DNA of 62,000 nt from Lingula anatina (taxonomy: Eukaryota > Brachiopoda > Lingulata > Lingulida > Lingulidae): NCBI RefSeq assembly GCF_001039355.2, contig NW_019775393.1, positions 286,498-348,497 on the forward strand. Reading direction: 5' to 3'. The notes under the pieces are model-generated. The model saw only the letters and a list, made by a program, of their open reading frames with translations. It was not told where the DNA came from and ran no database searches. Shown in pieces: positions 1 to 9,993 of the stretch (position 1 is the first letter of the stretch; every line of letters begins with the position of its first letter). The position numbers were made by a program, and so were the translations under genes.

Positions 1-136
1 GGCTTCGGCATAGCGAGCCGTCGACGCAGCGAACCTTTCGGCACAAAATAAAAACAATCGGCATAGCGAACCCTCGGCATAGCGAACCTTCGGCATAGCG
101 AACCCTCGGCACAGCGAACCTTCGGCATAGAGAAGC
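1..136. repeat. 16-bp tandem repeat (minisatellite), cut by window start
   Basis: A unit close to GGCATAGCGAACCTTC is repeated about seven times with small changes (CCCTC/CCTTC, CATAG/CACAG). The array begins outside the window and decays by about position 136. Sixteen is not a multiple of three, so it is not a coding repeat. It lies in the downstream intron or flank of the SKI-like gene. Confidence 0.85.
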
Positions 137-3100
137 GCACCCTTTATTTGCTAAGATTTGTAAAATTGATGGAGCAAGGGATGAATTACTTGCTATAATT
201 CACGAAATAAGCCCTCCTGTATCCACCTAGTCCATCAAGTTTTTGTAGTAAATCTTTTCCACAGAATCGACCTTTAATCAAGACAATGACTCAAGTGCAC
301 ATGAACCAGCTGGGGCTCAACGGCAAGCACATTTATGGCCCCATTTCCATAAATATTTCAGAGCATTTCCCTTTTCTGCTAAAACAAAGCCAGTTACGAG
401 TTTAGGGTCTTTTAGGTAGCAGTCTCCTCGAGCAAATGTTGTCATGACAATTTTACTGAACATGACCCATGCAGTCTACTACATTATCTGTAGGTCCATC
501 ATTTGTTTAACGCTGTAGGGCTTATATTACAAGGTTGAGATTATCTTACAGACTATCCAATTTTAGCAGTCTAACCTAACAGCAGCCAAAACACACAGAG
601 CCCAGACTCAATAATTTATGGAGTTTTAGTTCAAAATCCTTGGGTGTGATTAGGAAGGTGGGAAGGTGGGAAGGGGGGGGGAGGGGCTGGACGGGATTTT
701 TTTAAAAATTGTATGTTTAAATTATTGGAAAATAAAAGAATTATGTCCATCTTCAAACAGTTGTAATATTTTGGACAGTGGTCTGAGCTCAAAAGAGTTT
801 TCCATCAAACGACCACCCCGCCTACTACCAAGTCTCAATAATTCATGAGACGATCTAATCTAGTGAGCAAAAAAATATGGAGTCATTACATCATAAGTCT
901 GTAGACAAATCTTTTATGTTCATATCAAGTAGACTTTGCAGTAGCAAAGCTTCCTTTCATTCCCTGAGCAACAGAATAAAATCAATGCCCATCTCAAAGC
1001 TACATGAAATCAATATAATCTAAGTGAAAGAGTAAATAGCATGGTTACATCACAGCTCCGTCATGCATACGATATATAGATACATATACAACTGAAATAT
1101 AGATAAACAATCGTCTGTTTGTGAGTGTTTACATGGATTTGCAAGAGCAATGTTGGGGAAAAAAGGTCTAAGAGTATGAATGCACTTTGCTGTAAAGGTT
1201 TCCACAAGGTTTAAATACAAGGTGTGTGCGTGTGTGCTTGCATGTACAGGAGTGTTGGCGACAAAAGTTGGTCGCGTGTATGTGATTGCTTATTAATATT
1301 AGAAGGGGTGGGAGGCAAAATTGCTAACGCACGCTTGCTCATGCACTTGCACGTGAAATTCCCTGATCAATACCAAACTAGTGCGCTGAAAGAAAAAAGT
1401 AACATACACACAATAACAAACATAATGCTATTACATTCGTGATCTTCTCAGATATATCCTAGTGGGTGTCCAATTGCTAAAAAAAATTCAGCCAGTAGTT
1501 TTCATTTTTCTTGTAGTCTCAAGGAAGCATCTTGCAATGTCTGGTTAACAGAAATAGCTAAAATGCCACTGAGCAGCCTGCTAACCACAATGAGGCCGAC
1601 CTTTCTGCTCCGACAACCATTGGCAGTCTCTATAATTATCTGCCACTCTCTCTGCCGCGCCAATATCAGCAACCAGATCTGAAACCACTTCAGTGCAGAC
1701 ACCTTAATTCCAGGTGTTATAATAATGCATAATTCAGAAGTCCCGCCATGAAATGTAAAAGACCCCCCATGAATATGCTCATTTGTTCATCCTATCTGGC
1801 TCTTACACAAACCACAAAATGGCTGAAGCACTTGAGTGGTCTGAAAAATATTTGGATGTCAAACCACGATGTGAAATAACTGACACACTGCTGCTTAATC
1901 TCTTGAGAGAAAAAATTGTTAAGAAACTGTTCAGAATAAGTTATGAGGACCTAGCTAATGCGGATTTACTCCATGGGACTCCTGCTGAATGCAGTCAGAT
2001 TAACAGACATTATAAATTGGCATAAAAAGACTACACATTACTGTTTGAATTATTCTGAACCAACTTAAGTAGTATCCCTTTTTAAAAATGCAAGTACTAA
2101 AACACACTTCATCAGATATTTATTTCACAGGCCTACACAATGCGACTATTCATGCAAACCACAAACACGTTATCATCTAATCATAATGTCTCAATGTTGT
2201 CCTCAGTCGACCTCTGATATTTCGGTGCAACACACGGTCACCTGTTACTGGTAACTCAAAGTTCAACATTTTACCTTTATGCATACTATGAAATGTGAAT
2301 TTTGTTAAAAGGTGTTCATCTGGACAAATATAAAAAACAAAAAGCTGAAGGTATTTTTTAGTCACTTTGACAAAGATATGTAAAGATGTGTATTCTATTG
2401 TTTGTGCTTTATCAAGAAAAAAATCCACCATGAAATCCGCTTATGTCACCAATCTTTATTGAAATTATTCAGTCCAACTAGCAGTCATTTTTTCTATCAA
2501 TTAACCTTCCAAGTCACCCCACTACAAATCCTACCCACAATGAGATTATCTGGGCAATAAGCTTTACTAAGAAACGTGCAAATTTAATTGCAATTATAAA
2601 GCATCATATCAACAGAATGGCTCGCATGTAACAGTTACTAATCTTTATACAATAATAATTTCACGAAACTGTATTCAAACAGGGAATAACAGGATATAAG
2701 TTATTAACACATAATGAGCAATTAGGTCCTCCTTCCTTTTTTTTCAGTTACAGTAAACACTCTTCAGTGTTTTTATATATTTTAATGACCACGTCAGATG
2801 CCTCTCCCAAATATGCACCCCCCCCCCCAAAAAAAAATAACAATAACAGTAAAATAAGCATAAATGGCAGACAAGGTGAAAGATAGTGGGACAGTAAAAG
2901 CTATTAAGGGCAGACACTCCTGTTGAGCACTTTGCTATCATTCCAGGTCATCAGTAGACAAAGCTACACAGGCGTCCACACCTGTCTGTGGTTAAAATGC
3001 AGATGGCTGTCTTGAAGACGACATACACCTCCTTCCTCCCTCCCTTTACAAACAAATTAACTGTCTACATTCCTCTCTTCCTCCCTCTCTCTCTCTTCTA

Positions 3101-4376
3101 TCCTCTTGGTTGTCTGCAAAACTTCCTCCCCTCCCCTCCCCCTCTTTCTTTCTTAGGTTATTCGATTCAGATCATTTCAGTAGCATTAGAACTAGCATAG
3201 ACAGCCAACAACATGAGAAGCTGCATAAATTATGATTATTTCAGAAAAACATTTTATAGGTCATCTACTCAGAACATAACTGTCTCTAATATTGACAGAA
3301 CATTTAAGCCTACCTAACCACTCAGTTTTTCTTCCAAAGGGGTATTTAGAATGGTAACAAACTAAAATGACATTACCAGAGGAAAAGCTATTGGCATGAT
3401 CTTTTTTGTTTGTTTTGCTTTGTTCAAAATCCTAAAGAACCAGTAAACTCCTTATGCATGCTAGCAGTTTGGTAATCTCATAAAAACTGTTTGGCTTAAA
3501 ATAGTTCTGCTCCGCTCTTAACTTTAAACTGGTTTTGTGGCTGACGACAGTAAAATAGCCCTTTGAAAATTGGCCCAGTGCCTTCAGTGAACAAGTGTTA
3601 ATTTGTGTTGAGTAAGACTAGCCGAAAGATATGTTATTAGCATTGCAGTTACTGATCATGTTATTTATCGCTTTGAGTTCCGAGGCATCTGCTATCAGTG
3701 TTGTCCTTCAAGGAATGGACCCAGGCAATAAAATTACTTTCAACTGGTTCAGAAAAATGGATGTAGGAATATCAGGAATTTGCTGAATAAGTGGATGTGA
3801 GGAAGGGGTGAAATTTATATATTTTTTTTAATGGATTTTATCTCAAAATTCTGGATGACAAATTTGCATTACAAATATATATATAGATATATTTTTGTTA
3901 GTTATCAAAAAACATGATGGAAATTGGGGGGGGGGGGGGGCCACCGCCCTCTTCACCCAAAAAGGCGTGCTATGAATCAAATTAAAATTTAAACTTTATG
4001 CCATTTTTAAAGACCAGTAAATTAAAGAGAGTTAAAATGTCCATGTTTTCCGAAGAAATAATTTCCCAACTTTGAACCTGCTTGCTACAGGCCTAGTAAT
4101 ACTTTTTGTGCCATTTCAAGACTTCAACCTTGAGATTACTATCACTGACCTATAACTATAACAGACAGGCTAACAGACATAAATCACCCCCTGGTGTAGT
4201 TTTACTAATGAAATGAAATGATATATTTTCCGTGCTTTTCTTGCCAGCACACCACTGATTAGAAGACCAGAAAACCACAAACAAAGGAATTTTAAATAAT
4301 ACAGTGATCATAATGACAAAACCATGGAATAAAATGGACTATGGTGCCACTAGGCCTCTAAAGTATAGACACTTAC
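137..4376. other. Probable SKI intron; no exon recognised
   Basis: About 4.2 kb of AT-rich sequence lies downstream of the SKI donor on the minus strand. I see no further SKI exon on that strand. It holds a CT-rich stretch (3030-3160), a C-run near 2820, a G-run near 3925-3941 and an unassigned 68-codon frame on the plus strand (1819-2025). The later SKI exons must lie before position 1. Confidence 0.6.
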
Positions 4377-5288
4377 CTCTTTCCTCTTGAGGCTTGTATT
4401 GAATCGATCTTTCATTCTCTCCAGGATACTCTGTAACTTGTCCTTGCACTCTTGGTCCTTGGACAACAACAGATAGGATCTCCAGTTGGCAGAATCGAAC
4501 CCCCAGTGACAGGTCCTATTCTCCAGGGCTTTGTGCGAGTGCCCCACGAATGTCATCACGCTGAACAGTCCGTGACAGTCGCAGCACTCGATGCAAGGGG
4601 AATCCGGCGAGGTGTACATCTCGGGGTTGAAAATCCCCTTGCACTTCCCGAAACATTCGTGGTACACCTTAAAGCTGTTGGGGGAGGGCGGCTCGCCTGT
4701 GCGCTCTGGTGAACGGTGCAGGAGAGCGTTACAGAGCCTCTCCGCGTCCGTTTTTGTGATCAGTCCGCAACTTGGTGCGGGAAAGGGGAGGATCCCTCCC
4801 ATTTTCAGGCTCTGCAGCTGCTCCAGGCTGCAGCGCGAACAGTAAATATGCAGCTCATCGCAGACGCTGTTGATCTGCTGAAGGCTGAAGTCCCGAAGGA
4901 CTGTGTTTAGGATTTGCGGTAAACAGAGTCGTTTCTCTCCACCTACAACGAAACAAGCAATGGTCTCCCCTTCCAACACCGTATCCGATCGCTCGCCCTT
5001 GGCAACGTCTATGGGGGTGAATACGGGCATGGATTGAACAGGAAAGGGTGGGGAAGCGTACACAGAGTCATACTCACATTTCACTAGTGTACGCTCCTGT
5101 TTTAAGGCTTCCGTGACCGCCTTTCTGTACTTCTCCAGTTCGACGTGATCCGCGCTTGTCAGTTTCGCTGGATTCCACGCGGCCGTGTATCCGCTCGGGC
5201 CGCTCAAACTGCGTATCGCTGCGTCCTGATAACATTTCAGTACTCTCTTAAGGTGTGGATTGTACGACTCCGGGACAATCGCATCCAT
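4377..5288 (-). CDS. SKI: SKI/SNO family transcriptional co-repressor, 5' coding exon (partial gene)
   Basis: This exon encodes 304 residues from ATG (5288) to a phase-0 donor, GAG|GTAAGT, at 4377. Residues about 100-190 are the Ski/Sno/Dac (DHD) domain, with the near-invariant runs [26 protein letters not shown] and [17 protein letters not shown]. Residues about 205-300 are the SAND-like SMAD4-binding domain, with [10 protein letters not shown], the zinc-ligand Cys/His set and [20 protein letters not shown]. Residues 10-35 resemble the short R-SMAD-binding segment at the vertebrate SKI N-terminus. By family knowledge the protein recruits N-CoR/HDAC and blocks SMAD complexes in TGF-beta/BMP signalling in the nucleus. 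The first coding exon of vertebrate SKI has the same content. The C-terminal coiled-coil exons are outside the window. An invertebrate usually has one SKI/SnoN gene, so SKI versus SKIL is not meaningful here. Confidence 0.95.
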
Positions 5289-6370
5289 ACTTTTGCTTAA
5301 AACGCTCTAGATTTGCGGTAAACTCTCTCGCTCCTTTCTCGCATGTGTCTGTATACGTCAATGGCTTCCGTAAGGCTAAAGCTCTCGTCTCGTCATGAGC
5401 TAATTTGCATAGGTATGGCTGTTCCGGCTGGGCGTCACAACCCCCCGCAAACTGTCTGTGGTTTTCTTTTGCATTATTATTATGTTACATGTGGTAGATA
5501 TATTCACTTTTGTAATGCTAGAACATTTTTCAAACTATTAAGATATAGTTACACGATACTTATGGCGGATGAACGTAACAGCTAGGGTGTTTATTTACAT
5601 GCTATTCAGACACCCTCCCTCCGTATCCCTAGAACAATATTACTAGGGCATTGCGCATAATTTTCACCTATTTTCCATGTGGGTCATATGTACAAGCAAA
5701 AAACACATCCCTGATTTGGTGCAGTTGTTTCGCTTTTCAGGGACGGCAACCTTTCCGGTGATTCGCGCGTTTTTGATGATATTGTTTTGTCTAGACGGTC
5801 ATCCAAGTGAGACTAGACGGTAATTACCACTGACCTAGCTGACGTCAGCGATGACGTTTCGGCTGGTGGACTCGGTATAAACATTCAGTGGTATTGATTT
5901 CTGGCCAACAGATTTCCATTGACCTAGTTCTCGTTTGTTATATAATATTTCCATTCGCCAAAGCTGAAAAGCGGTATCAATATCTGAAATATAACACCGC
6001 CAGTACACGAGGGGAAACGGAGCGTGAATCGTAAACAACGAATCATGGAAATACGTTTCTAACTACAACCTGTCTTGGATAATTATGTAAAAACCTGCAA
6101 CAGCCAGACGGAGCGGTTTGAATGTAAACCGTCTTGTTTTCGCTTTTGTGTTCCTCACGTGATTGAAATATAGCTTGTTGATTACATTTAATCTGGTTAA
6201 AAAGAGGTCATTAAAATACGTTTGAAATGGTTAAAGACTCGACCGTGTTTTGTCTGCGCAATTATAAGCGGTAGATCAGTAGATGGTATCAATGGTCATT
6301 TCCATCCTTCACGACCTCATCAGCTGTTTTGATACGTTCAACCCGCTTCGTTCTCGCCCAAATGCTTTTG
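5289..6370 (-). promoter_or_regulatory. Upstream region of the SKI-like gene
   Basis: This is the non-coding sequence upstream of the SKI start codon. It contains a perfect CRE palindrome (5840-5847), a second GATGACG half-like site just after it, and two AGACGG-type repeats near 5794-5820. I see no coding exon here on either strand. The transcription start site cannot be placed by eye. Confidence 0.5.
5840..5847. promoter_or_regulatory. CRE palindrome TGACGTCA
   Basis: A perfect 8-base cAMP-response element, the consensus site for CREB/ATF, lies 552 bases upstream of the SKI ATG. It is seen in sequence only; binding is inferred. Confidence 0.45.
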
Positions 6371-6371
6371 C

Positions 6372-6411
<40 letters not shown>
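6372..6411. repeat. (GA)n microsatellite
   Basis: A 40-base GA run with one AA interruption, about 115 bases upstream of the GPCR-tail acceptor. Confidence 0.95.
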
Positions 6412-6526
6412 TATTTAAAAAATTATAAAATTCACGATAGAAAAAGAAAAAAGTTGCCGTGGTTAGATATTTGTATTCAATTAAATATTTGAATGATATG
6501 AATTNCCTTCGTTTGATCTCTTTCAG

Positions 6527-6844
6527 GTCCGTGCGGCGCTCACGCGCAAGTTCCGCCACTGGCGAGATCGGCGGAGCATCAGTTTGGGAACGAGGTCAAG
6601 TCGAGCATCGGTTGGGAGTCGACCCAGTTTTCCGCTTGTTTCCCCAACTGGGAATAGTTCATCAGTCGGAGGCCGTGAGGAGGATGGGAGTTCCAAAACC
6701 ATAAAAGAGACAGAATTCCTGCTCCACCGAAACAGTAGGGATAGCAACTTCAATGTGCGAGGGGGGATATCAGAAGAGCTCACCATTGCTGGTCTGTTGA
6801 GTAAGGAGACGAGGGCCAAGTGCTTTGATATTTTGGAAGTGTAA
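6527..6844 (+). CDS. Probable class B (secretin-family) GPCR, C-terminal exon
   Basis: An acceptor (CTTTCAG, ending 6526) opens a phase-0 frame of 105 codons that ends in TAA at 6842-6844. It begins VRAALTRKFRHWRDRRS and continues as a Ser/Thr/Arg-rich tail. In class B GPCRs the final exon commonly starts right after the conserved N-G-E of helix 7/8 and reads E|VQ.. or E|VR.. followed by a basic, Trp-containing amphipathic helix. The phase, basic helix 8 and phosphorylatable tail all fit. Receptors of the calcitonin/DH31, CRF/DH44, PDF or PTH type are possible, and I cannot choose among them. No seven-helix exon is seen upstream: the next sequence towards lower coordinates is the SKI promoter and exon on the other strand. 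A single N lies 22 bases before the exon. The family call is inference from the tail only. Confidence 0.55.
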   Translation, partial: VRAALTRKFRHWRDRRSISLGTRSSRASVGSRPSFPLVSPTGNSSSVGGREEDGSSKTIKETEFLLHRNSRDSNFNVRGGISEELTIAGLLSKETRAKCFDILEV

Positions 6845-8698
6845 ATGACTTTTGTCAGGTACTGCTACAGTGAAGGCGTACATGTAAAGGGTATTTTTGA
6901 ATATGGAAAGAAGAAAATGAATCAATAGGCACCTTGTATAGTTTTTTATTTAAAGAACGCGGTTTAGAGAGAATCAGCTTCGTTGAAACCGAAAGGAAAT
7001 ATGTTTTATAATTGACTTACAGCGTTATCGTATGTACACTTTTTATTGTAAAGTACTCTTGTATATGTAAAACAATACGGACATCATTCAGAACAAACAA
7101 TGTGTTTTTAAAACTACATGATATTCTCTTGATGTCGTGAGACCTTTGTTAAGAGAACGATGTAATGCACTGGGAATATAAGCTGACGGAAAGCGCAAAA
7201 GAACGTTTCTGTTTAAAAAAACGCTTTAACGGCAGATACATTGTGTACTACCGTTGTATGTTTGTGCGGGTTTTCAAGGCGGTAAATCTTGCACCGCCAC
7301 AATCATAATTGCGCTGGACGACTGCCCTGACACCTTGCGTCGTTCTCAGACACTGATGCGAAGAGGATTTATTTCTTTGCTGCGTTGCTGCGAATTCCGT
7401 ACTTGAGGACCCTTTCGAAATCAAGCTTGTTTGGTTTTTTAAATGTTGCGCACATATATATATTTTGTTTGTTGAACAAACGTCTTATACACTTATACAT
7501 TATGTAGACGGGGTGCAGAAAAGATACCGGTTTTATACGGCATTTATGTGGTTGTGAAATTATTATTTAGATTAAGCTTTAAAACATATGGTGATAAAGT
7601 GTTTTCAGTTAAGCCTCCTACAACTTACCATCAACACGTTTCTTTATGAACAGAAACGTTTGTTAAGAATTCAGATTTTGAATGAATATACTGTTACGTG
7701 TAATTAAATATAATGTTGTACAGGTACGAGAGAGAGAGGGGGGCTTTATACATATTGTATCTATTGTTGTTTTATATACTGGTATACAATTTTCTGAACC
7801 TACTTGTAAACCAATGCTATAAGAAAAAGCAAATTCCAGTTGAATTGCCCTAATGTAAACAAAAGTAATAAACCTTTCAAAGAATAACCTGAAACGAAAA
7901 TTGGAAAACGTGTTCTGTACGTGTCATTAAGTACGGAGAACCACCGATAGGGGCCGACACCTATTAAGGTGCCATTCTGCCGTCATTTATTATTTTTAAT
8001 AAGTATATTTATTAATGATATCGAAACACTTGTTTGTGGACAATACAATACGCGGTCTCTTTAAGACATTTATCATTGTAATGGAAATCAATGTAAATCA
8101 TTGATATTGTAGCTATTTACATGTCATTGGTTAAAATACAACTTCTACAGGTAAAATGAACGGAACAGCGCTGCATTTGTTGGGTTATGTTACAACATAA
8201 CAGGTGGTTGTTTATTTGACACTTATGAGTTATGGACATAGTAATAAAAACATTTCGATTACATACGTTTAGAAAGATTTTTGAGCAAATTGCAATTTGG
8301 CCCGGAAATTGTATTTAAGTATTTTTTAAATTTTTTATTGCAACCATCAAAAAAGGAATAAAACAAGAAGTGGCCTTGTCAAAAGATTGAAAATGACTTT
8401 TTTTCTTTCACAAGATACCGTCTTCCCAATCCTATCACTCCTATTATAGAAGTTTGATGTTGAATTGTATCTAAAATGTTCTTTCATGGGTCCTAACATC
8501 TTAGCTGCATTCTCCCTCCATCACCCTGAGTATCACAGTACGGGGCTGTCTTGTCTCTGACCAGTATGCTTCGCTTTTCAGGATAAGGTGATGATAATAA
8601 TTTGATCTCACATTACTCAACATACGCAACGACCAGGTTCCTAGCTATTTGCAAAGAATCTCATTGGGTTAACTGCGTGTATCACTGTACCTTAGGGC
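6845..8698 (+). other. Probable 3' UTR of the GPCR exon, then intergenic
   Basis: AT-rich non-coding sequence follows the stop at 6844. The best polyadenylation hexamer is AATAAA at 7867-7872, which would give a 3' UTR of about 1 kb. No coding frame is recognised. Confidence 0.45.
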
Positions 8699-8885
8699 GC
8701 ATTCCATAGATTTTAGATCGATCTATCTCACTAGATTACTGTCAAATAATCCGGCTTAAATGTCCGTCCCGCCTACTACAAGCTGTAAGGGGGTAATTAA
8801 CTTTCGTGCTCGCTCGGCCGACAGCTATTTAGCGTGAACCCCCAGTCGATCTAGTTGGATCGATCTAACTTCTGGGAACGGGGTC
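8699..8885 (+). mobile_element. MITE-like element, copy 1 of 3
   Basis: About 187 bases whose ends are imperfect inverted repeats: GCATTCC..AGATTTTAGATCGATC at the left and GATCGATCTAA..GGGAACGGGGTCT at the right. The interior (ATTACTGTCA, GTCCGTCCCGCCTACT, AAGCTGTAAGGGGGTAATTAAC, ATTTAGCGTGAACCCCC) recurs at 50681-51120 in two inverted copies. There is no coding capacity, so it is a non-autonomous DNA transposon by structure. I see no certain target-site duplication. Confidence 0.75.
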
Positions 8886-9993
8886 TTGTTTAAACTGTTA
8901 AAATTTAATTGCCAGCCACGTAAAGTTGACTCTGCTGCATTGGTCTAAAAGCATCACGTGAATAGCAAGGCTGCTGAACGATATTTGTCTTCTAACGCAA
9001 ATTAAGATCACTTCAATCCCGGGAGAACAGGTCTCCAAGACCTCGAAGTGCAGATTCTGTTCAGATTTTTCTAGTAGTATGTCATTTATTTTTTACTAAT
9101 GAAGATTACTATTGATGATTTAATTTCAATAACCATCAAGAAGTATTTTGATTAACGCCATGCTATAAACTTCATCTAAAAAATTCAATTTTGGCGAGGT
9201 TGCAAACTGCCTGCTATCGTCGAGTCTTATTGCTTCACTTCTCAGTAATTGGAATTGTTGCTAAAAAGCAGAAATACAGAAATGCAATATTATTTTTACT
9301 TTGACAGATGGAGGATATTCTTGTCAAGGGGAGGTTCTTTGGGGCGTCATAAAACACTTTTAATGTAAAGGGAATCCCCTTACAATAATTACTGTAGCAC
9401 AGAATAATATATGTAAATGTCATTTTAGCAAAGTCTGTTGGATTTAGTTTTTTATACATACGTTCAACAAAATTGTCCAATATACTTTTCCAAACGACAC
9501 CGCAAAGCAAATTAAATCAAATAAACCAGACGGATAACACTGGCAGGATTTGACAACTTTGCTATTTTGTTTATTTTGGACATGCGCAGATGTTTGGTAT
9601 CTGTGCTGGTTTCAACTCGTCAGTCAACATTTTTCGTGTTTGCCAAGGTCATTCTGTGGTTTTCAGCAGTGAATACAGGTAAGGTTGGGTGTTGTTATTA
9701 TTCACTCTGCACACGAAACATAAAATAAAGCATTGTGGTTGCCTTGTCCACTGAAAAGAAAACATTATGAAAACCGGAATTTCTCCTATATCAGCACATG
9801 GAGTAAAATGAGGCGAATTCAGTAAATATAAATGTATTTGGTGTGATAAAAAACATTTTTGTACTTCATTATATCAATAATGGCACCGCTTTGCATCATA
9901 ATGTAGCCGTATATCTAAGCAACTACGCGGCAACTCTACCCGACCGAACCCAAACCAAAACCAACTCGACAACGCCACGCCACGCCAGTCATC
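8886..9993 (+). other. 5' flank and possible non-coding first exon of the FkbM gene
   Basis: No coding frame is recognised. A good donor, AATACAG|GTAAGG, occurs at 9678/9679, about 315 bases before the FkbM start codon, and could end a 5' UTR exon. An E-box CACGTG lies near 8956. Both are suggestions only. Confidence 0.3.

Noticed and set aside
1-136. CRISPR-like array
   Set aside because: The 16-base units are contiguous with no spacers; this is an ordinary minisatellite in an animal genome.
4452-4910. Three plus-strand frames of 64-86 codons
   Set aside because: Antisense shadows of the SKI exon.
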